This document shows positions 16,337 to 24,579 of a DNA stretch of 64,000 nt, in pieces. The position numbers and the translations under genes were made by a program. How positions within the stretch are numbered: the stretch's first letter is position 1; every line of letters starts with the position of its first letter. The stretch is from NCBI RefSeq assembly GCF_000632985.1, contig NZ_CP007481.1:372001-436000 (forward strand), written 5' to 3'. Source of the DNA: Neorickettsia helminthoeca str. Oregon. GTDB lineage: Bacteria > Pseudomonadota > Alphaproteobacteria > Rickettsiales > Anaplasmataceae. The notes under the pieces were generated by a model that saw nothing but the letters and a program-made list of their open reading frames with translations, was not told the origin of the DNA and did no database searches.

Positions 16337-17446
16337 TTATTTCATAATCCAGCCACCCCCTAACACTTTGGTACCGCGATACATTACGCATGCTTGACCT
16401 GGCGCTATAGCACATTTGGGTTCCTCATGTAGTGTAATTTTTAATCTCTCTTCTTGAGGGAAAAGACTTGCTTTTACCACTTCAGATCCTGATCTTAATT
16501 TTACTTCGACCTCCATGGCAGGGATTAATTCCTGATTGTCTAGCCAGTTTAATTGCCTTATATATAATGAATCTCTCTTCAGTGCTGAACGTGGTCCAAC
16601 AGCGATTGTGTTGGTGACATCCTCTATCTTTATCACATAGAGAGGCTCTGATGCTGAAATATTCAGACCATGTCTTTGTCCGACGGTGTAATGCAGTATT
16701 CCCGAATGAGTTCCGAGCACTTTTCCTTGTAGATCCACTATTTTACCCGCTCTTTGGCTACCTGGCTTGAATTTTTCCACTATGTCTGCATATGACCGAC
16801 TTTTCACAAAGCATATATCCTGGCTTTCCGATTTCTCTGATATAGTTATTCCCAATTCTCGCGCAAGATCTCTTGTTTCGCTTTTTTTGAGATTTCCCAA
16901 TGGAAATCGTAGGAATTTTAATTGTTCCTTTGTGGTGTTGAACAGAAAGTAACTTTGATCTTTTAAGGAATCCACACCTTTATGTAGCTCTATACTATTT
17001 TTTGCGATGACCCTCCTAACATAATGTCCTGTTGCGAGAGCATCGACGTTCAGGCTTTTTGCTATCTTCAAAAGATCTCTGAATTTGACCGTTTGATTAC
17101 ATTTGACACATGGTATGGGTGTCTCACCCTTCAGATAGGACTCTGCAAAATCCTCTATTACTTCTTTCTTGAAGGTATCTTCCATGTTTATCACGTAGTG
17201 TAGGAATCCAAATTGTGCCGCTACACTTTTCGCATCGAATATATCCGAACCGGCGCAACAAGTTTTTTTCCTGGTTTGCGATACCTCATTAGAGCTGTAG
17301 AGTTGCAGCGTCACTCCGATAACTTGGTATCCGAGTTGGTGAAGATATGCTGCAACAGTTGAGCTATCTATCCCGCCTGACATTGCGACCATGACCTTTG
17401 TATCTCTTGGAAGCTTACCCGGTGCTATTTCCATGAAATCCAGCAT
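16337..17446 (-). CDS. mnmA: tRNA-specific 2-thiouridylase MnmA
   Basis: MnmA puts sulfur on U34 of tRNA-Lys, -Glu and -Gln. The 369 residues show the PP-loop motif MVAMSGGIDSSTVAAYL at about 18-35, the catalytic Cys in PIPCVKCNQTVKF near residue 114, TGHYVRR, SDQSYFLF-type substrate segment (KDQSYFLF), and ESQDICFV near 215. A second catalytic Cys is expected near 210-220 and is met by that DICF. The C-terminal beta-barrel with the YTVGQRHGL motif is complete. Length and order are normal. Confidence 0.94.
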   Translation of the reverse strand: MLDFMEIAPGKLPRDTKVMVAMSGGIDSSTVAAYLHQLGYQVIGVTLQLYSSNEVSQTRKKTCCAGSDIFDAKSVAAQFGFLHYVINMEDTFKKEVIEDFAESYLKGETPIPCVKCNQTVKFRDLLKIAKSLNVDALATGHYVRRVIAKNSIELHKGVDSLKDQSYFLFNTTKEQLKFLRFPLGNLKKSETRDLARELGITISEKSESQDICFVKSRSYADIVEKFKPGSQRAGKIVDLQGKVLGTHSGILHYTVGQRHGLNISASEPLYVIKIEDVTNTIAVGPRSALKRDSLYIRQLNWLDNQELIPAMEVEVKLRSGSEVVKASLFPQEERLKITLHEEPKCAIAPGQACVMYRGTKVLGGGWIMK

Positions 17447-17604
17447 ACCTTAACATTGAGAGAGTTATCACGTAAGAATTACATATCCTATTGATAACGG
17501 CTAGCGCCTGGTTGAAGTATATTGTTCGTGGAATGGAACTACCATAGTAACCAATGTTATATTAATCGCGTGGTATATTTGAATTGTGCGCAAGACATTT
17601 ACGT

Positions 17605-17775
17605 ATGGAAAAACCTATTCTTTACACATCCGATACTCGAGTTAGTTGCTCTGGGGAAACAGATTCTATGCATCCTTTAATATATCTGGACCTACAGAGA
17701 GAAGGGAAGGTTAGCTGTCCTTACTGTGGAGTTATGTTTGTCTATAGGAGAAGGGTTGATGACTCGGAATCGTAA
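17605..17775 (+). CDS. CHCC-type zinc-finger protein, NDUFS6-like
   Basis: This is a short protein (56 residues from the ATG at 17605; 63 from a TTG at 17584). The pattern VSCSG...HPLIYLDL....VSCPYCGVMFVYR gives Cys, His, Cys, Cys, the zf-CHCC layout of mitochondrial complex I subunit NDUFS6 and its alphaproteobacterial homologues. A role in complex I assembly or stability is known for the mitochondrial protein; in this bacterium it is inference. The end overlaps the dnaQ start by 17 bases, so the two are translationally linked. Confidence 0.8.
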   Translation: MEKPILYTSDTRVSCSGETDSMHPLIYLDLQREGKVSCPYCGVMFVYRRRVDDSES

Positions 17776-18457
17776 AATTGTACTGGATACTGAGACTACT
17801 GGTCTGGATATAAAGAATGGAGATCGTGTTATAGAGATCGGTTGCGTGGAGGTGATCGATTCGTTTCTTACAGGAAATGTCTTCCATGTTTACTTGAATC
17901 CAGAGCGTGAAATTTCCAAAGAAGCAACACGAGTGCACGGTATTACTTTGGATCAATTACAAGATAGTCCCAAATTTAACGAAATCGCAGATGAATTCAT
18001 AGCTTTTATAGGCTCTGCCAGTGTTGTTGCCCACAACGCAAGCTTTGATGTGAGATTCCTTAATTCAGAGCTTATGAGAGCCAGATGTAGGACAATAATA
18101 AAACCAGAAAATGTCATAGATACCTTAGCAATAGCTAGAAAAATGTTTCCCGGTTCCCCGGCATCACTGGATGCGTTGTGTAGGAGATTTAGAATTTCCC
18201 TTGAACAAAGAACAACGCATGGCGCCTTGCTAGATGCACAGCTTCTAGCGCGTGTCTACATAGAATTGAGTAAAGGTAATCAGGGCAATATCAGCTTTGT
18301 AAAGGAGTTAAGTGATAGCGCTTCCACTTCAGTCACGTTAGAGGCCAGAAAATTTCTTAATACTCATGAGGAAATGCTAGGTCATGCGGAACTTATCAAG
18401 CGTATCAAGAATCCGATTTGGGATGAAATATTATCTGAGGACACAGAATACTTATAG
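17759..18457 (+). CDS. dnaQ: DNA polymerase III epsilon subunit (3'-5' proofreading exonuclease)
   Basis: DnaQ is the proofreading subunit of the replicase. DEDDh exonuclease motifs are present: VLDTETTGLD (Exo I) at the start, VAHNASFDVRFLN (Exo II) near 90, and HGALLDAQLLARVY (Exo III) near 155. The ATG at 17759 is chosen over an open stretch reaching back to 17726 because an AGGAGAAGG Shine-Dalgarno at 17747-17755 sits just before it. The last codons and the TAG stop lie in the duplicated murF fragment that begins at 18447, so the original C-terminus may have been replaced by a few residues. The polymerase-binding tail is short. Confidence 0.93.
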   Translation: MTRNRKIVLDTETTGLDIKNGDRVIEIGCVEVIDSFLTGNVFHVYLNPEREISKEATRVHGITLDQLQDSPKFNEIADEFIAFIGSASVVAHNASFDVRFLNSELMRARCRTIIKPENVIDTLAIARKMFPGSPASLDALCRRFRISLEQRTTHGALLDAQLLARVYIELSKGNQGNISFVKELSDSASTSVTLEARKFLNTHEEMLGHAELIKRIKNPIWDEILSEDTEYL

Positions 18458-18657
18458 GAACAGATAAGATATCTATACTCAAGGAAAGCTTAGCAAATAG
18501 TGTAGCTCTCTATGCTGATGTGGATGAGTTAATCAATAATTTTTATAGAGATCATCCGCTGACTCAGGATACTGTTATAGCAATAAAGGGATCACGCTTT
18601 ATGAATCTTGAAAAATTCGTACAGCACATAATAGCGAAAGCAGATCAACTGTTACCA
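18447..18657 (+). repeat. perfect 211-bp copy of the murF 3' end
   Basis: These bases are identical to the reverse complement of 26458-26668, without a mismatch in the segments I compared line by line. In this copy they follow dnaQ and encode no intact protein; in the other they encode the last part of MurF. The boundary on the left falls inside the last dnaQ codons, on the right at CTGTTACCA. It fills most of the 303-base gap between dnaQ and the next gene. Confidence 0.95.
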
Positions 18658-18760
18658 AATTTTCACAAAAATCTGCGATAGAGATTCCTCTTCCAGTAGC
18701 TTAGTTTGACTATCATGCTATTTATTGTTGGATTACACTCTAGCTGTGTGAGTTTTTTGT

Positions 18761-20413
18761 ATGCTCAAGATGGAAGAAAGGTTAATAGCACTTCGGTCGG
18801 TGATGAGAAAGCTGGGATTAAAAGCTTTCCTCATACCAATTAATGATGAATTCCTTCTGGAATACCCTTTGGCATCCAATAACAGACTTGCTTGGCTTAC
18901 TGGATTCACTGGTTCATTTGCGATGGTGATCGTCACGCAGGAAAAGGTATATTTTTTCACTGATTCCAGATACCTGATCCAGGCAAAGAACGAACTTCAT
19001 GAACATTATACAATCTTGGATGCTGGTCACACTTCGATATTATTAGCCATCCGCGGAGACAATATCGAGGAAATAGGTTATGACCCAAAATTGCTCACCG
19101 AAGAGACTTTGAAGCTCTTTCCATGCACAATGATTCCCGTCAATGAGAACCCTATCGATCTGATCTGGGAAAGAGATACTCCCATAAAATCTGAAGTGAG
19201 ATCTCATGATATAAGATATGCTGGCCTGAGTAGTAAGGAAAAGTGTTCTGCCGTACTAGATGCCATTGGTCAAAATAGATATTTTTTTTCGAATTCTGAA
19301 TCTGTCTGCTGGTTAGCAAATATACGTGGCTCTGATCTTGATTGTATTCCGGTGCTATGTTGCAGGGGAATTCTTTATCCGAATGGCTTACTTAAGGTAT
19401 TCACTCATTGTAAATTTGAGAAATCACCTTTTCTGGAGGCGCATATAGAGATTCTTTCATTAGATGATTTGGAGATATATCTAGCCTCCTTGGATTCGGT
19501 ACTCCTGGATGAGCGGAACACTAGTGTATATTACCTCAGTTTGATAGGGGAAGAAAAAATTATCCATATGACTGATCCATCAGTGTTGCTCAGGGCGTGC
19601 AAAAATGACACTGAGATTAATGGTGCTATTTCTGCGCATAAGCGGGATGCGATTGCTTTTATGGGATTCCTGGATTGGCTGAAAAATAATCAGGATACCA
19701 GTGAAATAGAAGCAGAAAAAGTCCTACTGAAATTTAGAAAAGAACAGGATTTATTTTATTCCGCGAGTTTTCCTACAATATCTGCATTTGGAGCAAATGG
19801 TGCGATTGTTCATTATCATGCTACTGAGAAGAGTAATCTCAATTTTGAGTCTGGTAATCTGTATCTATGTGACTCCGGAGCACAATACCTTGATGGTACC
19901 ACTGATATCACTCGCACGATCGCTATAGGGAAGCCGACTGAAGAACAATGTTTCCATTATACGTTAGTCCTGAAAGCTCATATTTCACTTGCCATGGTGA
20001 TATTTCCTGTAGGTACGACGGGCAAGCAACTAGATGCAATAGCGAGGTCGAAATTGTGGAAATACAAGTTAGATTATGGACACAGTACTGGTCACGGTGT
20101 CGGAAGTTTCCTGAACGTGCACGAAGGGCCACATTCCTTTGGGAATAATGTTCCGTTGCAGCCTGGCATGATTATTTCGAATGAGCCTGGCCTCTATTTC
20201 GAAGGTAAATACGGAATAAGAATTGAAAACCTTATGTATGTCACTGGGCTTGGTGATGGATTTCTTGGTTTCAGGCAACTCACGCTTGTGCCATTCGAGG
20301 AGAAATTAATACTGTCTAACATGCTCTCCAATGAAGAGAGTGCCTGGCTAGAAGAGTATTCGGACTCAATAAAAGCAGTGAGGAGTGACATCTTTTCTAG
20401 CGCCATTAACTGA
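18761..20413 (+). CDS. Xaa-Pro aminopeptidase, M24 family
   Basis: This 550-residue protein has the three-part layout of larger aminopeptidase P enzymes: an N-terminal creatinase-like domain (from MRKLGLKAFLIP), a second related domain, and a C-terminal pita-bread metallopeptidase. Metal ligands are visible: Asp in CDSGAQYLDGTTDITRT, His in GHSTGHGVGSFLNVHEGP, Glu in ISNEPGLY and Glu in GIRIENLMYV. It would remove N-terminal residues ahead of proline, probably for peptide recycling. ATG 18761 is taken; ATG 18770 (MEERLIALRS) is an alternative. Confidence 0.9.
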   Translation: MLKMEERLIALRSVMRKLGLKAFLIPINDEFLLEYPLASNNRLAWLTGFTGSFAMVIVTQEKVYFFTDSRYLIQAKNELHEHYTILDAGHTSILLAIRGDNIEEIGYDPKLLTEETLKLFPCTMIPVNENPIDLIWERDTPIKSEVRSHDIRYAGLSSKEKCSAVLDAIGQNRYFFSNSESVCWLANIRGSDLDCIPVLCCRGILYPNGLLKVFTHCKFEKSPFLEAHIEILSLDDLEIYLASLDSVLLDERNTSVYYLSLIGEEKIIHMTDPSVLLRACKNDTEINGAISAHKRDAIAFMGFLDWLKNNQDTSEIEAEKVLLKFRKEQDLFYSASFPTISAFGANGAIVHYHATEKSNLNFESGNLYLCDSGAQYLDGTTDITRTIAIGKPTEEQCFHYTLVLKAHISLAMVIFPVGTTGKQLDAIARSKLWKYKLDYGHSTGHGVGSFLNVHEGPHSFGNNVPLQPGMIISNEPGLYFEGKYGIRIENLMYVTGLGDGFLGFRQLTLVPFEEKLILSNMLSNEESAWLEEYSDSIKAVRSDIFSSAIN

Positions 20414-20460
20414 AATCCCACTGAGCAGAGCACCAATGGAGAATAGATGGATTATTCCAG

Positions 20461-21198
20461 TTAAATAAGTGCTCTAACAGTATCGGTGAGTACAGTAATA
20501 CTTGTAGGATCACTCATACTATGATCAGCGCCTTTTATCAATCGAACTTCTACGGGCGAAGACTCAATGAGCTCTGCTAGTTCAATGGATTTTCTATAAG
20601 AAACGATGTCATCAGCTAGTCCGTGTAATAATACGACCGGGCAGGGTACCTTTATTCTTTGTGTTAGTATTAGATTTTTTTTTCCATCATCGAGGAGCGT
20701 CTTCGTGATTACTAACTTCTCGTCTCGATTGCGTGTGAATGTAAAATAGCCATTTTTTTCTAAAGCCTGTTTTGTCTCATGAGTTAGTCCCTCAAGGAAA
20801 TCTTCCGTGAAGTCGGGCGCAGCAGCGATTCCGACTAACCCTTTAACTTTTTCAGGATGTTTCTCCGCTATTTTAAACATCATCCAGCCACTCATGCTTG
20901 AGCCAACTAGAATCTGTTTCCCTGTGGTGACTCGCTCTAACACTTCGAGCGCATTTTCGGTCCATTTGCTTATATTTCCATGTAGAAAACTTCCCTCAGA
21001 ACGGCCATGGCCAAAGTAATCGAATCTCGTGAATGCAACTTGATTGTTTTCACAAAAACTCCTTAAGCGCTCAGACTTCCTTCCTGACATATCTGATGCG
21101 AGACCAGTCATGAAAAGAACGCCAACTTCAGGATTATTGTCAAAGGTCTGATAGGCAATTCTGCCATGAGACGTGTCCAAGTACTTCGTTTGCATCAC
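20461..21198 (-). CDS. alpha/beta hydrolase
   Basis: This 245-residue serine hydrolase has the nucleophile elbow GSSMSGW near residue 98, an oxyanion-type region FMTGLASDMSG near 30, and FDYFGHGRSEG. The acid is probably in LHGLADDIVSY near 193 and the His in KGADHSMSDP near 227. It resembles the ABHD10-like group of thioesterase/esterase homologues found in alphaproteobacteria. The natural substrate is unknown. It is convergent with the aminopeptidase and shares its strand with cycM. Confidence 0.83.
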   Translation of the reverse strand: MMQTKYLDTSHGRIAYQTFDNNPEVGVLFMTGLASDMSGRKSERLRSFCENNQVAFTRFDYFGHGRSEGSFLHGNISKWTENALEVLERVTTGKQILVGSSMSGWMMFKIAEKHPEKVKGLVGIAAAPDFTEDFLEGLTHETKQALEKNGYFTFTRNRDEKLVITKTLLDDGKKNLILTQRIKVPCPVVLLHGLADDIVSYRKSIELAELIESSPVEVRLIKGADHSMSDPTSITVLTDTVRALI

Positions 21199-21382
21199 AC
21201 ACCAATTTTAACTTTCCATAATTTTAGTTTCCACAATGAAAAATATCCATACATCAGCACTACTTCATTCTTGAGACCTTCCCAAACATGCACAAGCGCC
21301 CACTATGGAATGGATAACCCTGACCCAGCTTCATCTCTATTGGGTAGTGGCTCCAAGAACAGATCTAGAAAGCCTCGCTCTC

Positions 21383-21940
21383 CTACTGTGTATTACCTGG
21401 TAGAGCTTCGGGTGAATCAGACAAGCTTCTCAGGTACACCACCAGATTGGCAATCTCCTCAGGCTTCGAAAGACCAGCAAAAGCCATCTTAGTCCCTTTA
21501 ATGTAAGCGCTTGGCTTGTATAAGAACTGCACCATTGACCTATAGTCCCAAGTTCCACCCTTTTCTAGGAGTCCCTTTGAATATTTAAAACGATCCCCCA
21601 AATGAGCCTTATTCTTACCAAGAATACCCCATAAATTAGGTCCGACTTTATTATGTCCCCCATTTTCAAATGTGTGACAGGCAATACATTTTTTAGATAT
21701 TTTTTGGCCCGCTTCCAAATTTGCATTCTTGAAAAGATCAGCTAAATCTGCAGTTGCAGGGTCAAAGGATGCTATTGATCCAGTAGAAGATGCGCTATGT
21801 TGCTCTACATTAGCGACGTATCCATATTGTGCAACTTCCTTCGGATGATAAAGAAAATCAACGATGTTACTCACTGACAGGATCGTTATTCCAACCAAGA
21901 GTACGGATGCAAAAAGTTTATTAGATTCAAGATTTTTCAT
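21383..21940 (-). CDS. membrane-anchored cytochrome c (CycM-like)
   Basis: One N-terminal membrane helix (about residues 10-28) anchors a class I cytochrome c domain on the periplasmic side. The haem site is CIACH near residue 86, and the axial Met is in GTKMAFAGL near 150. Family-typical KVGPNLWGILG and the C-terminal VVYLRSL helix are complete. It resembles cytochrome c552/CycM, which carries electrons between the bc1 complex and the terminal oxidase. Maturation would need the Ccm system, of which ccmC is in this window. Confidence 0.9.
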   Translation of the reverse strand: MKNLESNKLFASVLLVGITILSVSNIVDFLYHPKEVAQYGYVANVEQHSASSTGSIASFDPATADLADLFKNANLEAGQKISKKCIACHTFENGGHNKVGPNLWGILGKNKAHLGDRFKYSKGLLEKGGTWDYRSMVQFLYKPSAYIKGTKMAFAGLSKPEEIANLVVYLRSLSDSPEALPGNTQ

Positions 21941-22071
21941 TAAACTAGGTGCAAAGGCTATGTATCCTCCTATCTACAAAATAATACACGCAAATGTTGC
22001 ATTTCTTCAATGGGCATAACTCAAGTGTTGTCAGCTTTAGAGCTAGTGCTTGGCATGACGGGTATCCAGGG

Positions 22072-22641
22072 TCAAAAAAGATAACTTTCTGTTTGGGAAT
22101 TACTAAGGATTTTTTTTACCGCAAGGGGGAAACATTTATGTTCCATTTTCAGTATTCGCTCACTCAGTGAGTCAACCGTATCACCTTTTAGGACCGGTAC
22201 TGCTCCCTGCATGATTATTTCTCCTGCATCGATTTTTGCCGTGACAAAATGTACAGTGCATCCGGCGATTTTTACGCCAGCAGAGAGCGCTTGCTCTTGT
22301 GCGTTCAAGCCTCTGAAGGAGGGCAACAAAGAGGGATGAATATTGATGATCTTACAGCCAACATTCGATATAAATTCTGCGCTCAGTACGCGCATGAATC
22401 CTGCTAGGCATATCAGAGCTACCTTCTTGTTGTGTAAGGTCTCAAGAATCTCCTTCTCCGACTTGCATACTTTTACTTCTATTCCATATTCAGATGCAGT
22501 TTGTATACCGGCTGCGGTTGGATTATTCGAAATAACAACGGAAACTTTAAAGATTCCCCTTCCTTCGTTTAAGGAGAAATCAAGTAGGGACTTCATGTTA
22601 GAGCCCCTACCTGAAATAAGAATCGCGATACGTTTCTCCAC
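22072..22641 (-). CDS. purN: phosphoribosylglycinamide formyltransferase
   Basis: PurN transfers a formyl group from 10-formyl-THF in the third step of purine synthesis. Signs are ILISGRGSNMKSLL at the start, LAGFMRVLS near 80, and the active-site stretch NIHPSLLPSFRGLNAQEQALSAG near 100-122, followed by GCTVHFV. The length of 189 residues is normal. It begins 7 bases after the pepA stop and is probably cotranscribed with it. Purine synthesis from scratch is known in this family and depends on folate, which fits with the folate genes nearby. Confidence 0.94.
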   Translation of the reverse strand: MEKRIAILISGRGSNMKSLLDFSLNEGRGIFKVSVVISNNPTAAGIQTASEYGIEVKVCKSEKEILETLHNKKVALICLAGFMRVLSAEFISNVGCKIINIHPSLLPSFRGLNAQEQALSAGVKIAGCTVHFVTAKIDAGEIIMQGAVPVLKGDTVDSLSERILKMEHKCFPLAVKKILSNSQTESYLF

Positions 22642-22648
22642 GAATACC

Positions 22649-24169
22649 TCAAGCTGACTTTTCAGCTATGTCAGATACGAATTGTGTTAATAGCCGTACT
22701 CCAAACGCGGAAGCTCCCTTAGGTGAAATATGCGAAGTACTATTATTCCAAGCGACACCGGCTATATCAAGATGAGCCCATTGTGTATCGTCTTTGATGA
22801 ACCGCCGTAAGAATTGAGCTGCAGTTATACTATCCGCACCGTGACCTTTGGTGGAAATATTTTTCATATCTGCGGCATCTGAATTTATCAATTCATCATA
22901 ATTCTTGGACATAGGCATCTTCCATAGTTTCTCACCGACTTTACCTCCTGCTTGTAGGAGTTTCTCTGCTAACGCATCGTTATTGGAAAACAGTCCTGCG
23001 TGATCGTGACCAAGTGCCACAACGATTGCACCTGTCAGTGTTGCGACATCTATGACATGTTTCGCTTTTAGGTGTTCTTGCGCGTACCATAGCGCATCTG
23101 CAAGGACCAACCGTCCTTCGGCATCTGTATTTAAAACCTCGATTGTCTGGCCGGATGCAGATTTCACTATATCGCCGGGACGTTGCGCATTTCCTGAGAC
23201 TGCGTTTTCGACGATTCCTAGTACAGCTACCACATTCGCTTTGACACCCTGATTTGCTAATGCAGATATAGCTCCAAGCACTGCAGCAGAACCTGCCATG
23301 TCAGAAATCATATCCCACATTCCTCTACTTGGTTTCAAAGAAACGCCTCCAGTATCGAAAGTCACACCTTTCCCTACCAGAGCAATAGTTGGATCATCTT
23401 TATTTGATGATCCGTTATACTTCACCACCGCAAGCTTTGATGGACAAGCACTTCCTTGTCCGACACCTAGAAGAGCGTTCATGCCTAGTTTCTGCATGGC
23501 CTTTTCATCGAGGATTTCGACCTTCAAATTCGGGGAAGTTTTGTTTATATCCTTTACTATATTTGCATATGAATCCGGATTCAAAGTATTTGCTGGTTCA
23601 TTTACAAGATTTTTTGCTAAAGTGATGCCTTCCAAGAGTGGCTCTACCTTCTCCTTAAAAATAGAAGAAGCATGCTCATGATTTTCTACAGCGAGAGTGA
23701 CAGACTCCAGAAGATGTGTTTTTTCCTCAGCTTTTTTCTGGGTTTTGTACTTGTCGAATACATAGTCCTTCGCTTTGATACCAAAGGCGATATTCACTGC
23801 ATATTCATCCTTTATTCCATCGAGTAGAACTGAAGCCTTTGAAATCTTATAGGACTTCATAATGGAAGTGATTTGTGTACCAAGCTTTTCAGCGCTTAGG
23901 GAGTCAAAATCCGCTTGCTTACCAAGTCCTACTGGGATTATTTGCCTAAGCTCTGGATATCCTTCAACTAAGTCGTTTACAAAGATTGATAGGCTTTCTT
24001 CAGGTTTCGCTGTAAACGTGCTGGACTTCAGTGCCTTGGAAATGAAAGATGAGCTCTGTTGATCCAATACCGAAATTCTTCCAAAAAGGTCAGTATTTTC
24101 GTATAGACCGACAAAAATCACAGACTCGTTCTGCATTACGTCCACCGGACTCGAAAAAAGTATCTCCAT
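22649..24169 (-). CDS. pepA: leucyl aminopeptidase (M17)
   Basis: A 506-residue manganese/zinc aminopeptidase. The catalytic domain shows VGKGVTFDTGGVSLKPSRGMWDMISDM near 265-290, with the Lys and Asp ligands, and NTDAEGRLVLADAL near 342, the M17 signature. The N-terminal domain is the less conserved part of the family. It works on peptides in the cytoplasm; some family members also bind DNA. It is upstream of purN in a two-gene unit. Confidence 0.94.
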   Translation of the reverse strand: MEILFSSPVDVMQNESVIFVGLYENTDLFGRISVLDQQSSSFISKALKSSTFTAKPEESLSIFVNDLVEGYPELRQIIPVGLGKQADFDSLSAEKLGTQITSIMKSYKISKASVLLDGIKDEYAVNIAFGIKAKDYVFDKYKTQKKAEEKTHLLESVTLAVENHEHASSIFKEKVEPLLEGITLAKNLVNEPANTLNPDSYANIVKDINKTSPNLKVEILDEKAMQKLGMNALLGVGQGSACPSKLAVVKYNGSSNKDDPTIALVGKGVTFDTGGVSLKPSRGMWDMISDMAGSAAVLGAISALANQGVKANVVAVLGIVENAVSGNAQRPGDIVKSASGQTIEVLNTDAEGRLVLADALWYAQEHLKAKHVIDVATLTGAIVVALGHDHAGLFSNNDALAEKLLQAGGKVGEKLWKMPMSKNYDELINSDAADMKNISTKGHGADSITAAQFLRRFIKDDTQWAHLDIAGVAWNNSTSHISPKGASAFGVRLLTQFVSDIAEKSA

Positions 24170-24260
24170 AACACTCCTAGAAATAAAAAAGAAAAGATCC
24201 AGTTTTCACCATTGCACGGCGCAGGTACACCCTCGAACTGAGAAATCAGGGATAGCTATG

Positions 24261-24334
24261 GGCGAATGACCAGATTCGAACTGGCGACATCCAGTACCAC
24301 AAACTGGCGCTCTACCAACTGAGCTACATCCGCC
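24261..24334 (-). tRNA. tRNA-His (GTG anticodon)
   Basis: Read on the minus strand from 24334, the gene begins GGCGGATG and ends CATTCGCC. The 7-bp acceptor stem (GCGGATG with CATTCGC) has an extra 5' G pairing with the discriminator C, the G-1:C73 pair that is specific to tRNA-His. The D arm GTAGCTCAGTTGGTAGAGC is canonical, the anticodon stem CCAGT/ACTGG holds TTGTGGT with GTG as anticodon, and the T arm has GTTCGAATC. CCA is not encoded. Confidence 0.95.
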
Positions 24335-24579
24335 ATGACCATGCATGAAACCATCGCAGGGAATTGTACAAGAATATCGTGAATCTATCAAATTTAATTT
24401 GTGTGATCCATGTGGCTTCTTTTATGTATGTCCTATATGTCACAGACATTGTCAATCGACAAGTCATCTGGAATGTCTATGATTGAGTTCTAATTGGAAC
24501 GAGTTATAATTTCTCCAGCTGTTTATCTGTGGATGGCGCAGATGGCATGTCCTAGCCCAAGACACAACTGATTCAGTGG

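Noticed and set aside
24206-24391. Minus-strand 61-residue ORF
   Set aside because: It runs straight across tRNA-His, so it is not a real gene.
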